In this document: one piece after another, positions 23,807 through 35,879 of the stretch
How the letters are laid out: each line of letters opens with the position of its first letter
How positions within the stretch are numbered: the stretch's first letter is position 1
Source of the DNA: Hordeum vulgare subsp. vulgare
Lineage: Eukaryota; Streptophyta; Magnoliopsida; Poales; Poaceae
NCBI RefSeq assembly: GCF_904849725.1
Contig: NC_058518.1
Coordinates: forward strand, 325,646,581-325,710,580
Direction: 5' to 3'
Length of the DNA stretch: 64,000 nucleotides
The notes under the pieces: generated by a model
Database searches by the model: none
The model's input: only the letters and a program-made list of their open reading frames with translations
Told to the model about the DNA's origin: nothing
Program-made: the position numbers and the translations under genes

Positions 23807-25401
23807 TGATACGTCTCCAACGTATCTATAATTTTTGATGGTTTCATGCTATTATCTTGTCAAATTTTGGATGTTTTATATGCCTTTTATATCTTTTTTG
23901 GGACTAACTTATTAACTCAGTGCCAAGTGCCAGTTCTTGTTTTTTCCGTGTTTTTGACCCTTTTCAGAGGAAGATTTGAAACGGAGTCCAAACGGAATAA
24001 AATCCCCGAAAAGATTTTTTCTAAAACAGAAGAAGATTGAGAGACTTGAGAACCAAGGAAAGGGGTCCCCAGGGACCCCACAAGCCCCCTAGCCCCGGCC
24101 AGGGGGAGGCCGGGTCTCCCTGGCTTGTGGGCCACCTGGACCTCCTCTGCCCTAGGTTTTGCGCCTATATATTTCCTAAAATCCCAGAAAAAATCAGGAG
24201 ATCATCGAAAGTACTTTTCCGCCGCCGCAAGCTTCTGTCTCCGCAAGATCCCATCTGGGGCACGTTCTGGTGCCCTGCCGGAGGGGGGATTCGGATACGG
24301 AGGGCTTCTTCATCAACACCATGACCTCTCCGATGATGTGTGAGTAGTTCACCATAGACCTACGGGTCCATAGCTAGTAGCTAGATGGCTTCTCCTCTCT
24401 CTTGGATCTTCAATACAAAGTTCTCCATGATCTTCACGGAGATCTATCCGATGTAATCTTCTTTTGCGGTGTGTTTGTCGAGATCCGATGAATTGTGGAT
24501 TTATGATCAGATTATCTATGAATCTTATTTGAGTTTCTTCTGATCTCTCTTATGCATGATTTCATATCCTCGTAATTCTCTTCGAGTTGTGGGTTTTGTT
24601 TAGCCAACTAGATCTATGATTCTTGTAATGGGAGAAGTGCTTGGTTTTGGGTTCATACCGTGCCGTGACCTCACCCAGCGACAGAAGGGGTAGCAAGGCA
24701 CGTATCGTGTTGTTGCCATCAAGGGTAAAAAGATGGGGTTTTCATCATTGGTTTGAGATTATCCCTCTACATCATGTCATCTTGCTTAAGGTGTTACTCC
24801 ATTCGTCATGAACTCAATACACTAGGTGCATGTTGGATAGCGGTCGATGTGTGGAGTAATAGTAGTAGATGCAGAAAGTATGGGTCTACTTGTCTCAGAC
24901 GTGATGCCTATATGTATGATCATTGCCTTAGATATCGTCATGACTTTGCGCGGTTCTATCAATTGCTCGAGAGTAATTTGTTCACCCACCGTAATATTTG
25001 CTATTTTGAGAGAAGCCTCTAGTGAACACTATGGCCCCCGGGTCTACTCCACACCATATTTTCAGCCTTACTCTTTTTCTTCGTTGCACTTTCCGCTTTC
25101 AGATGTCACTTTGCAATCAATCTTGAAGGGATTGACAACCCCTTTATAGCGTTGGGTCCAAGCTATTTTGTGTTTGTGTAGGTACTCTAGACTTGACGAG
25201 ATTCTCCTACTGGATTGATACCTTGGTTCTCAACTGAGGGAAATACTTACTACTCCTGTGCTGCATCACCCTTTCCTCTTCAAGGGAAAAACCAACGCAA
25301 GCAATTCTCCGTAAACGTGTCAATTTCTGGCGCTGTTGTTTGAGAAGTAGCACAAGGATTTCTGGCACCATTGCCGGGGAAGGACTTTTGTTGCCGTAGC
25401 A
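23807..25401 (+). mobile_element. LTR (copy C) plus a 49-bp stub with primer-binding site, flanked by target duplication
   Basis: TGATACGTCTCC starts at 23807. The LTR proper ends GAAGTAGCA at 25352. It is followed by 'caaggattt' and CTGGCACCATTGCCGGGGA (primer-binding site, about 25362-25380), then TTTTGTTGCCGTAGCA up to 25401. Duplications atgag lie at 23802-23806 and 25402-25406, and the transposase frame continues across. So the insertion is an LTR plus 49 bases of interior, not a plain solo LTR. Both LTR end and stub end read GTAGCA, which points to a microhomology deletion. Confidence 0.9.
24165..24172 (+). promoter_or_regulatory. Putative TATA box of LTR copy C
   Basis: CTATATAT lies at the position equivalent to CTATAAAT in copies A and B. 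Confidence 0.42.
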
Positions 25402-25700
25402 ATGAGCTGTTAAACAACTGGGAAGAGGGCCCCTCATTGGAAAAGATGAATAATAAGGCGCTGGAGCCGCTGCTGAAGGTACGGAAAACGATGTGTGTTT
25501 TCTAGGACTTGGAGTACTAGCCCAAACTCGACATGCCTCATAACCTTGATCAACTTCATGCCACGAAGAATATCCTTGTGATATTTCTTGGAACATTCAT
25601 GAACATGCGGAGAATACCAAGGATGTGTCGAAGGCAAGAAAAGACTTGGAATTTCTGGATATCAAGAAAGATCTCCACAAGCCCGGTAAAAAGTAATCGA
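25402..25700 (+). pseudogene. Transposase_21 domain, second part
   Basis: The sequence resumes directly after the LTR with 'LLNNWEEGPLIGK', then 'MPHNLDQLHATKNILVIFLG' and 'KDLHKPG' in shifted frames, matching the C-terminal part of the tnp2 domain. Stops and frameshifts occur about every 100 bases. Confidence 0.8.
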
Positions 25701-26107
25701 AGGAGACGAAGATAGAGAGAGAGATAGAAGATAGGGGCAAAAAACCAAACAAGAAGGGAGAAAAGTATTGCCCCCCTCTTGCTTCACCTTAGATCCGAAA
25801 GAGGTCGATCAATTCTTCAAGTGCCTTGATGGAATCAATGTTAGTTATGGATATCGTGGGAAGATGAGCAGATATCTAGACACCAAGAAAAAAAGTTCAG
25901 CGGGATGAAGTCTCATGACTGTCATGTGATGATGACACAAATACTCCCGGTTGCACTTAGATGGATTTTGGACACACACATCTATGATACACTTACTCAT
26001 CTATGCCACTTTTTCAACGCTATCTCTCGAAAGTGAATCAATGTGAAGCAACTCAAAAGGCTACATGAAGATATATTTTTCATACTATCGTACTAAATGA
26101 GCTAGGG

Positions 26108-26851
26108 ATGTACTTTCTATCCACGTTTTTTAATGTCATGGTGCATCTGTGTGTCGACATCGTGGACAACCTCATCGACCTAGGACCGACATTGCTACAC
26201 AACATGATGCTGTTCGAGAGGAGGAATGGGGTCATCAAAGGATTCGTTGGTAACATGTCCTGTCCGGATGGAAGCATCGCCCAGGATTATGTGGCCCAAG
26301 AATGTATCTCCTTCTGCAAGAATTGCCTAGGCATCGTAGAACCTGCTGTTGGGTTTCCCTTCAACAAGCACTATGGAATGTTGAAAGGAGAAGGTCACAT
26401 CAACGGTCGGAGGGAATTGAATGTGTATCGCTCGGACCGACAACATGACTTTGACATAGCTAACTTAGTAGGGCTACAACACCTAGACGTGCTAGAATAT
26501 TTCATGACAATGCACAAAGCGACCATCACAAATAAATACCATGACTGTGGCCTGCACAATACGGACGCTGAAGTTATTGGAGAACACAACTCCACTTTTT
26601 TGCATTGGTTCAAAGAGAGAGTTTTGGCTAATCCCACGAAATCGGGTTGTCCGAACGAAATGTTCATATACGCCTTAGCACGTGGCCCGTTGGTCAACCT
26701 CGTGACTTATCAGGCATACATTATCAATGGATACATGTTCCACATGGAGGCCAAAGATACAAACACTGAATACCAGAACTCAGGGGCGACGATGGAAGCC
26801 ATGACCAGTGATGTAACTAGAAGATACTATGGAAGGGCCGAAGAGATCTAG
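26108..26851 (+). pseudogene. DUF4218 region of the CACTA transposase
   Basis: A 247-codon open frame contains 'STFFNVMVHLCVDIVDNLID', 'MMLFERRNGVIKGFVGN' and 'SIAQDYVAQECISFCKNCL', the diagnostic order of DUF4218, followed by about 130 residues that link to the C-terminal domain in other CACTA transposases. It is the longest intact piece of the gene. It ends with a stop at 26849-26851 where family members continue. Confidence 0.88.
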
Positions 26852-27328
26852 GAGCTTGACAACTCTGCAGTGCATATTGCGACGATGTTCTGTGTCACAT
26901 GGGCTAAGAATGTACAAACAGAAAACCGACATTTCACTACCATATGTATACCTGACACCAATAGCGCTATCGTGAATGCCACCGCCAAAAATGATCCATA
27001 GGAACACACTAAGCACGTGACACAATGCTTATTCATAACCTACCATCACAATCCCAGCCATGTTGTCATGAGGAGAGGCAAAAGGAGCATCGTTGGAATG
27101 CATAGAGTCGCCAACGAGGAAGACTATGACCAGTCCAATGACCCGATGTGGGAAGATGATGATGACGATGAGCCATGCATCAAAAGAAGAAGCAATACAA
27201 CATTACCTAATAAAGATCCTACTCCATGGAAAAGGAAAATTCATGACAAGGGGCTCAATTATTTGACAACAGACAAAAGGGGAAAGAAGAAACTCACTCT
27301 TAAGCGTCATCGCCCAAACGTTAATTAA

Positions 27329-27827
27329 CAAACAATCATAATTTGTATGTACCTATTTTGTATAAGGACTTAACACCGTTATCGGTCCAATGATATAATA
27401 TATATTATGCACTAGTTATCATTGACACGTGCTCACAGTGGGAGGAGACGTTCCCGTTATAGTGGGAGTTAGAGGCATTAGGGGGGTAAGGTGTAATTAA
27501 TTACTCCATAAACAACCCTAACCCTAACCCGCGGTACAACTTTAGTAAAAAAGTAAAAAGAAAGAAAAATAAATTTATACATATAAAATAAAATAAAATG
27601 ACATTGTAATGTGTTAGAAAGAAAATTAAACAAAACAGAAAGAAAAAGGAAAAATAAAAAATAGAGTAGTAGCGCTTGTTTGAAAAAAGCGCTACAACTA
27701 ACATATCTACACAAATAAAAAATAAACAAATGAAAAAGGGAAAACTAGGAGTAGCGCTTGTTGTGTAGAAACGTGTTATAGCTAAATTAGCTATAGCGCA
27801 TACCATCCCGACTAGCGCTACTGGTAA
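27329..27827 (+). repeat. CACTA spacer with TAGCGCT subterminal repeats
   Basis: No gene is seen. After the transposase stop comes an AT/A-rich stretch with a plant telomere-like 'accctaaccctaaccc' (27524-27539), then TAGCGCTTG, AAGCGCTACA, TAGCGCTTGTTG and TAGCGCTACTGG between about 27668 and 27823. These mirror units at 17450-17720 and are the likely transposase-binding sites. Confidence 0.6.
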
Positions 27828-28029
27828 CACTAGAGGAAAAATGGCTAGCCACAACTTACATTGGTGGCGCACAAATTTAACGCGACGTCAACACTAATTT
27901 TTTAAAATAGCAATCGCTTTGGACATATTCAAGCACCATAGCTATTTGCTTAATGCTCGCATTGCACATTAGGATCAGATTTTTCCATTAGGCCCCACGC
28001 CAGCACTAGTAGGTTTTAACAACCTAGCG

Positions 28030-28684
28030 GAGTAAAAAAGTTATCTTTCATTACTCTCGATCCCCAACTCCACAGACCCGTGCTCCTCTCGATCCCCAAC
28101 TCCAGAGACCCGTGCTCCTCTCGATCCCTGCAGCCATCGCCGCTTGACGCATACCGTCTCCGCCCGACGCCTCCCTGCCTGACACTGCTCCATTGACACC
28201 GCTCGTCTCCGCCCAACACTTGCCCACCGACACCGCCCGATGCTACCCAGCCGACACCGCGCGTCTCCGCCCTGCCGACGCCGTCCGTCTCCGCTCGACA
28301 CCGCCATGTCATATCAAAAGAGGTATGGAAATCCATGCATCCTATTTGCTTCACAAGAAAATTATATGAGAGTACCTACAAATAAATATTTTCCTTTTAC
28401 AGCTACACATTTTGTTTCAAAATTAGGAGAGTGAAACTCAAATCTGAATTCTAGTAATAGTTTAGTTTCGTCGGAGTCTGGACAAGATTCAGACCAATAA
28501 CACATTACATGAACAAACCTAGAAGAAGTCCTTAAAAGATAAATTGTGTTTTCTTAAAAATTTATGACGCTAACTACAACTCACGTGTTGCCTTGAGCAG
28601 AGGATAGTGAAACTCTAGCTACCACAAGAGAAACAAAACTATGTATTTATAAAATGTGTTTTGTAGACAAAAATAGTCATCCTT
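28030..28684. other. Interior of the small CACTA, no gene seen
   Basis: 28040-28310 has a short duplicated CCGTGCTCCTCTCGATCCCC unit (28077 and 28110) and GC-rich sequence with a CGTCTCCGCCC(G/A)ACGCC motif. The rest is AT-rich. Open frames here are compositional. Confidence 0.4.
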
Positions 28685-31600
28685 TGTCACATCCCTAGTT
28701 ACCCCTTTGATGAATAGCAAGGTTGTGCTCATATCTTCATTATTGCATTAGAAGTGAAATGGAAAAACAAGAGAAAAACCCTAGCAACTCTATATGCAAA
28801 ACAATTCAAAGTGGTGACAAATCAATGAACCCAAAATGGCCTCCATAAAAGTCCATCATTTTTGATAAATGTTGGAAAGAAAATATCAGGGGTGATATAT
28901 ATTTTCAAAATACTTTTGGCATTTTATTTTAAACACAAAAGCCACTAAAATCAATTAATTAATTGATTTCCAATACTTCCTAGTTTTACAAAATGTTGAA
29001 ACTATTATGTGGCATTGCTTATTTTTATCACTGTCACATAACACTAATTTAGGGTTTTATAAAATATCTAAACATTTTACTTTAAAACCTAATCCTAATT
29101 ACCAGAAAGAAATAAAAATAGAAAAAGGAAAAGATAGAGAGAGAAACTTATCTTGCGCTCACCTGCGGCCCAGCCCACCACGGGCACCACTGTCTTCCTC
29201 CTCCTGCCAGGAGGAGAAGCAGCTGCGTGCCCGACGCATCGCCGGGCACCGCCACGTCCCCTGGCCGCCTCCTGCTTGCCCCGTCCTTATCTCCTCGCCG
29301 TGGAAGCCCCAGACCCCCCCCCCTCGAGCTCATCCTCCTCTCCAGTCTCTCCCTATCCCTCTGCTTCTCCCTCCCCCATGGATTCCAGCGAGGCCGTCGC
29401 CGCCGTTAGTCGCAGCCGTAGCCTCAGGCTTCCCCTCACCTTTCTTACCGGCTCATTAGCTCCACCTCGTCGAGAAGCTCCTCGCCGTCAACCTCGCCGA
29501 GCACCCAAGCCACGGAGCATCGCCATCGCCGTCGTCCCCTTCACCTCCGGCCGTCGGACCTTCCTCGTCAATTCGCGCCAACCAAGGTGTCCCCGAGCTC
29601 GTCGTCTGCTCCAGTCGATTCCCTGTGAGCCGCCGGACGCTTCCCCCCTCCCCTTGTCGATCTCCCCTTCCTCCCACCATGCTAGCTGCCGGAGCCGAAG
29701 CCCCTGCCGCCGGCCATGGTGTCATCGTGGTTAGCAACCCCGAGAGCCACTGCCGAGCACCCCGGCGTGCTCAGTGAGCTCTCCTGAAGCCGTAGCCGTC
29801 CCAATCTCTTCCTCTCGTGCCTTCTAGCGCTAGCCTCGCCGTGGCCGAGTTTCGCTAGCCGCCGTGGCTCGTCGCCGGGGATACTCCGGTGACCTAGCCC
29901 CCCCTTCGGGCCCCCTGTGCGATGCGGTCGAGCCTGGGCTTCACCCCAGTGCCTTCAGCGCTTCTAACCGAGCCCCATAGGCCGTTTTGGAGCATCTCCG
30001 GCGAGCCTCCGCCGCACCCGTGGTCGCCGCCGGCCAGGCCCCGGTAGCCCTGACGTGGCCAGGCATTAGCCACCAGTAACCCCCTTCCCAGAGACACTGA
30101 CATAGGGCCCCACGCGTGGGTCAAACTCCCATTAGTGCGGGTCAACGCGGGATTAAGCTCTGGGTCACTGACCAGTGGACCCCACTGGTCAGGTTTGACC
30201 TGGCCCACGCGTTGATGACTGCTGACGCAGTGACGACATCACAGTGACGCAGTAATTGTTTTTCTGTTTATAAATTAATTCCAGAAAATGCCTAAAACTT
30301 GTAAAAATCATAGAAATTAAAATATAACTCGGATGAAAATAAATTATATATGAAAAAGTATCAGAAAAATCCAAGGAATCTGATTATAGCATTTTCATGC
30401 ATGTTTGAAAAAGTTAACAACACAAAATAGGAAAAATGATGAATAGGGTAGATTTAATAAATAGTTTGGAGTTGGAAATTGATACTTATTTGATTTCCAC
30501 TTCAATTACTATGCTCAAACATTGTTCAATGCAAATCAGTACCTCAAAATACTAACTCCGTACATGTGGAAACAATTTGTTATGAGCTTTAGGTCGAATC
30601 AATTAAAAGGGTACCGGAACAATAACCGGCTTGAAGTGATGTTTGAATCCTAATTCAAACCAGCTTCACCTTAAGAAATGATAGCCACATTAACCCTGCC
30701 ACCTTTCATTTCATGTGTTGAGCATGCATCATAGTGTTGCATTTCCATGAAGTAATTGTTGTTCTTTCTTGCTTGTCGGTGTTGTTCCCCCTCGCTAAAC
30801 GATATCTCCGATGATGTGATCGTTGACATTGATGAAGACCCATTGCTATCTTCAGACGTGTCAGGCAAGCAAACCCCCCTTGAGCATATTGAAATAATCC
30901 CACTCTCTCGCTCCTGCTCTCTTTTACTGCATTAGGACAAACATGGTTCAACTTTGCATGTTATCGGTAGTTGAACCCATTCCTCTACATGACCTGATTT
31001 TGTCATAGTAAATAGTTGAAACCACTCAGCATGAGTAGCAACTGCTTGAGCCTTGTTGTGCTTACTCATCCATGCTTGTTTACAATGCCTGCTATGCTTA
31101 GAGTCATGTCGGGTCTGATCCATCTGGAGGATGAATCGGAATGGTTGTGATCATGTTCTACAGTGTGAGAGTAAAGGTGTGAATCTGATTTGGTAAAGGT
31201 AGCGATGAGAGGCCATGTAAGAGTACATGGCGGGTTGTCTCATTGGGACCGTCCTTAAGAACTGAGTTCTGTGTATGTTATCCAAGACAAGATACTACCA
31301 TGCATCGGGCCCTGAAATATGACCCCGCTCGGTTTATTAATTGCCTAGATCTCTGTCCAGGAGTTGCAATTAGTTTCTGGTGTTTGTAGGAAAAGTGTTG
31401 GCGGCCGTGTTTAGCTCGGCCCGACGGGGTAGACTTCACTACGGTAGATACACAGTGGCACGGTGTACCAAGTGGCACCCGAATGGTGGGCTTGGGAACC
31501 CTGCACGCATCGTTTGGGGCCGTAGAGGAAACCTCGGCCGGACTTCCTTGCGGGTTCAGCCTCAAATAGGCGATAAACCTGGACTAGGGTCTTGTGTGGT

Positions 31601-32889
31601 TAACGGTCGTGGCCGACACCCATGCCAGCGCTTCCGCTTGAAGGTTGCCGAGATGCATGACGTGCATATGGTGATAAGTGGTGGGAGCGTGTGTGAAGAA
31701 GTATACCCCTGCAGGGTGATTCAATCTGTTCGAATAGTCGTGTCCTCGGTTATGGACTACTTGGAAACATTACGTGGTACATAGACAACTTAAATGGATA
31801 CTCTAAAAACATGCAAGATAAGTGTGAGTGCTATGGAAGGCCTTCTCGTAGGGAGACGAGAGTGGATCCATAGTAGGGTATTGAATTGGTGAATATGTGG
31901 ACTCGTGTGCGCTATCCCACCTCAAAGAAAGAACTCGTAGTCGTAGTATAGGTTAGCCAAGAGTCAAAGCTGGCTTGCTGCAATCAAACCCCACAATCCT
32001 TTCATTGAAACATGATGCATATGTAGATAGTTCTGATGTAAGACTTGCTAAGTACCTTTGTACTCACGGTTGCTTATAAGATTTAGTCTCATTAAAGGTT
32101 TCTACACGACGTGTTCGATGTTGATTGGAATAGCTTGGGAATCCCAGACAGAGGTCTGGCTCCTTTGGTAGGGTCGTAGTAGCTTTTCAGGCTCTTCCAG
32201 CCACTTTTAGTAGACGTCTGTACTCAGACATGAATTGCTTCCACTTGTTGCTTGTATGACTTGAGTGTTGGGTCACGAGACCCCTGTTTGTAATATCATA
32301 CCATGTTGACTCTTAAGAGTCTTTAATAAATGCTTGAGTCATAGAGTTATGTTGTGATGCCATGTTGTATCTACACATATCGTGCATAATGTGTGTATGT
32401 TTGAAATGCATTATATGTGTGGGATTCGACACCTAGTTGTTGCCTTTAGTAGTACTCTTTACAGGGAAATGCCTCTTTGTGCTTCCATCGAGCCTTGGTA
32501 GCTTGCTACTGCTCGGAACACATTGATTGACCGGCATGTATCCTTCTTTGCTGCTGTGTCTGTCCCCTCGGGGAAATGTCACGCGATGTAATGGAGTCCT
32601 TGTAGCTTGCTACGACTCGTCTACACACGCTGATGACCGACACCTGCCTTGCTGGGTTATGTATGCCTGTCCCTGTACGGTTGTATCGCTGGGGTTTATA
32701 ACTAGTCATGTCGATCCGGGTTCTTTGTCGTTTGAACGCTAGCAACATATTCATATACGTGAGCCAAAAGACGCAAACGGTCCCGGCCAAGGTAAGGTGG
32801 CAGCCGTGGAGTTTACCGTGCGTGAGGCCGCAAAGTGATGTGATGTGTTACAAGCTAGGTTCTTATGACTCAGGATCGGGGTCCCGACA
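28685..32889 (+). mobile_element. 4,205-bp solo LTR, TGTCACATCC family
   Basis: It opens TGTCACATCCCTAG and ends GGATCGGGGTCCCGACA. Flanks are tcctt (28680-28684) and tcttt (32890-32894), a 5-bp duplication with one C/T mismatch. It has an AT-rich start, a GC-rich exon-like block (29150-30180), and a 3' half with two related blocks around 'tagcttgctac' (32500 and 32602). No primer-binding site or pol domain occurs. The proline/arginine-rich frames in the GC block lack any domain. Confidence 0.78.
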
Positions 32890-33029
32890 TCTTTATTGTG
32901 AAAAATGACCACGTTAATTAGAACCATGACAGGTACAATGTAGCACAAAGCACATACCACTCTCACACATGTATATTCAAGCATGATGCTTGAAATGAAG
33001 GGGTATAATAAAACCAAGGAACATTTTCC

Positions 33030-33475
33030 ATAGTAGAACCAAACAACCCCTGTTAGCCACACTTTGTTGCCAAGTTTTCTTAACGTTAGTTCAACAAAAT
33101 GAGAGCCACAAGTTGGCAACCCTAAGGGAATCTTGCCACACTTTTTGTGTGTATGTAATGTGTGGCCCTAGTGTGGTTTGAACCAAACACCCATCTAAGT
33201 TGGTCAAATTTTCCTAACCTTAGGCGTGGCAACCTTTGAAAAACTTAGGGGATTTTTGGTTTGTGACTATTTTTTCAAAGCTAAAGTTTGGCGAGCCACA
33301 AAAGTATAGGCCAACGACAAAGTGTGGCTAAAAAATTGAACGCCAAAGTTGGCAAAAGTTGGCAAAAAGTTTGACTCTATGACAAATGGGCTACAGGGCC
33401 AATAAAGACATGACAACTGAAGTGTGGCTGTCAAACTTTGACTTGGTCAACTTTGGCTATGAACCAAACAACCCC
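33030..33475. mobile_element. MITE-like sequence with GGGGTTGTTTGGTTC-type ends
   Basis: GAACCAAACAACCCC occurs at about 33038 and 33461, and GAACCAAACACCC at 33179. GGGGATTTTTGGTTTGTGA at 33248 is an inverted partner of the 33475 end, outlining a 228-bp unit (33248-33475). The ends resemble Tourist/Harbinger-type MITEs. The flanking trinucleotides (TTA and TAT) do not match cleanly, so the unit is provisional and the rest may be an older, broken copy. Confidence 0.45.
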
Positions 33476-33894
33476 TATTGTGTCTTTAGTGTGTGACCCT
33501 AGTATGGCTTGGTACTATCTTATTTGGCAACTATGACTTCCTAAGAAGTTTCCAACTATAGTTTTACAAGTAATACGTAATTGTACCCTAATAGCTTGAC
33601 AAGTAATAGCTCGACACACTAAGTTCTTTTTTGTAGTAACTTAATTAAACCAAATTTCTTGTTTTCTATTTGATGCTACACCATGGATGGCTCTAGCATC
33701 TGGATAGGCTCCTGTGAGCACTGGTTGGGGTATGCCGAAGATCAAGGCGATGTGAGCACCAACCAGGTAATTAAGGTTACAGAAAACATGCATGAGCATT
33801 GCAAACATCCTTATATTTAGCCATTAATTAATTGTTGATGATTTGAAATCCTTGCCACGCACACGTACCAGGTCTGCCTTCTCCAGCACCGGTT

Positions 33895-34137
33895 GTGCAG
33901 CAGACACATGATGTGGACATGCTTAACCATGAGTTGGTCGTGTCATCTCAGTCTACCATTAAGGCCGTGCAGGAGTCGAATGACTCCCTGAAGAAGGAGA
34001 AGGATAAGATTATTATTGACAATGCAATTGTCTACCATAAGATTTTCAATTTCAAACACCCGACCGAGTCGCTGAACCTCGAGCTAAGCAAGCTCAAGAA
34101 GGAATTGCAAGTCATGAAGAAGGAGAAGATCAACTGA
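33895..34137 (+). pseudogene. Short coiled-coil frame in the small CACTA
   Basis: An 80-codon frame is rich in Leu, Lys and Glu ('ELSKLKKELQVMKKEK') and looks like a coiled coil. It is preceded by an ATG-led, exon-like piece (33684-33767) with a GTAATT donor, and CAG before 33871 would be an acceptor, but the frames do not join. I take it as a remnant of an accessory CACTA gene. No named family is recognised. Confidence 0.4.
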
Positions 34138-34289
34138 AGATGGAGAAACCCCACTACCTCATGGGCGGGCAGATGAATAGGAATAAGCTTTGTGAGCTTA
34201 AGTTAGCCCTTAGACAAAACTAGGTCGTGAAGGGGCAGATCAATACATGTGAAGTTTCTACTTCTCTTTTGTGAATTTGCTATACTACA

Positions 34290-34436
34290 TTTAGTTTGTG
34301 AAGCTGGTACTATCTTTTGTGAATTGCTGACAGGTTTAGTTTGTGAAGCCGGTAGGATCATTTGTGAATTGCTGACACATTTAGTTTGTGAAGCTGGTAG
34401 GATATTTTGTGCTGACACGTTTAGTTTGTGAAGCCG
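34290..34436 (+). repeat. 45-bp tandem repeat, four copies
   Basis: TTTAGTTTGTGAAGCYG starts at 34290, 34335, 34380 and 34420, with 'gaattgctgaca' in the unit. The third unit is 5 bases short. Confidence 0.85.
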
Positions 34437-34632
34437 ACATATTTTTTTATTAGCTAAATATGACAATGCCGTCGTGCAACCCTGTCCAATGCCATAGGTA
34501 CTTATATTACTGTTGGCGACGTCTCCAACGCCACCACTAAATTCTAACGGTTGCGCCATATTGGTGGCGTCGAGTGTCTATGCGAGCAAGGCCATTTTTG
34601 TCATGCCATAACTAGGCTTTTCTGCACTAGTT

Positions 34633-34919
34633 TAAGTTATTCACCCTACTACCCCGTGTCTCCTTCGAGCCGTTACTCCCCATTCCCACTCCTCTCACTC
34701 CCTTCCTCTCCCTCTCTCTCGAGCACCGACGTCGTCGCCTCCATCCCCGTCGCCTTTCGTCATTGCACGACCTCCATCCCAGTCGGCTGTCATCGCTGCC
34801 GTCGCCTCCATCCCCATTGTCCATCGTTGCCCCCATCCTTGCAGTTCATCCCCATCGACCATGGTCGCCTCCATCCCCGTAAGCCAATCCCCTCCCATCC
34901 CCTCTTCTCTATCTCTGCC

Positions 34920-34977
<58 letters not shown>

Positions 34978-35879
34978 TAGTTCTAGATTTAGAACCCTAG
35001 GTTACTTCTATATTATGAACCCTAGGTAGAATTGTTGTTGTAAACACAATTTGAATTAAGTTAATTGAACCCTAGTTAGAATTATGAACCATAGGGTTAA
35101 TTGAATTAGGAACCCTCGAAATATATGAATTAAGTTAATTGAATTTTGGAACATAATTAATTTAACCAAATTTGTGCTAATGTTTCTATGAAAATAAACT
35201 GTTTTGATGCCCAAAATCATATGAAATGCTTGGTGTGCAAATGGAAATGAGGCAAAAGAAAACATAAATGAAAATGAGGATTTGCGGGCAAAAATAATTT
35301 TTTGATGCACCACCCCTCTTCCCTATTGCATAAAAGTGTTCTATAGGCATCAAATGTCCCGTTTTAATTTTTGTGGAATTTTAAAAGAATTATTTGAAAT
35401 AGTTTTAGTACAACAAAGGCATTTCGGGTTTTGAAAATGCCATTAATAGAATTAGTTTGGGCAAATTATCTTATAAAAATAGTTCCTACTATTTTTTATT
35501 TTAGTTAATTAAACTCATATATCATGTGGGTGTGAGGCCGTTCTTGTGGGCCCGTCTTGTGGGCGTGAGGTCATTCTTGTGGGCGTGAGGCTATTCTTGT
35601 TTGCAGGGAAACCGACGGGTGGCCTATGTTTTCCTAGAATATTGATTCACTTTCGCTCTGGTAAATTCCAGGTGCTCGATATGTGCCAGTTTTAGCATAG
35701 GCCATGAAGACATTTTCCGTGAATTCCGACATTACGTATGCTTGAAAGTAGGACATATCGAGTGTGAGAGATTTGTCGGGATGGGAATGAAACAACAGCC
35801 AGGCAAAACATAGACCGTTTGTATGTCATTATTCATTTTATTATATAAATCTCGAGAATTAAACGGCTAGATTGAACCC
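34633..35879 (+). other. Leader region of the second CACTA gene; no coding seen
   Basis: A CT-rich leader with repeated 'cgcctccatccccgt'-like units (34735-34880) leads to a compound microsatellite (34921-34977), then AT-rich sequence. From 35520 the motif 'cttgtgggcgtgagg' repeats three times. It likely holds the 5' UTR and intron of the gene that starts near 35880. Confidence 0.4.
34921..34977 (+). repeat. Compound microsatellite (TC)n(TA)n(TG)n
   Basis: TC repeats (34921-34933) pass into AT repeats (to about 34950) and TG repeats (to 34977). Length is likely polymorphic. Confidence 0.95.

Larger units (their letters stand above)
22300..27328 (+). pseudogene. CACTA transposase gene (TNPD-like), broken
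   Basis: In order: a transposase-associated N-terminal domain (22300-22455, with CPCCRCK and 'HLLMHGFMDAYTRWI'), an acidic linker (22440-22600), Transposase_21 (23100-23806 and 25402-25700, with 'WPVFVWMYNLPPLECMKAKY' and 'PHNLDQLHATKNI'), DUF4218 (26108-26330), and a C-terminal tail (27017-27328) with 'SHVVMRRGKRSIVGM' and an acidic DDDDD run. The protein would bind the element's terminal repeats and cut them. Stops and frameshifts occur throughout and an LTR splits it at 23806. The longest surviving frame is 26108-26851. It is dead as a gene. Confidence 0.88.
27828..34632 (+). mobile_element. Non-autonomous CACTA element nested in the host CACTA
   Basis: The left end CACTAGAGGAAAAATGGC (27828) and right end GGCTTTTCTGCACTAGTT (34632) form an imperfect terminal inverted repeat starting CACTAG. 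The 3-bp duplication taa lies on both sides (27825-27827 and 34633-34635), as expected for CACTA. GGTGGCG(C/T) repeats near both ends (27875 and 34525-34570) fit subterminal sites. It holds the LTR 28685-32889, MITE-like DNA and a short coiled-coil frame but no transposase. Without the LTR and its target duplication it is about 2.6 kb. The final base G to T at the right end is a decay from CACTAGTG. Confidence 0.72.

Noticed and set aside
24037..24324. 95-codon frame in LTR copy C, with a similar frame in copy B
   Set aside because: Shared only because the LTRs are homologous; copies A and B carry breaks, no domain.
27524..27539. Telomere repeat remnant (ccctaaccctaaccc)
   Set aside because: Only about two units; too short to claim an interstitial telomere.
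29007..29734. 150- and 193-codon open frames
   Set aside because: Same situation in the GC-rich block of the 28685-32889 LTR; no motif, overlapping frames on both strands.
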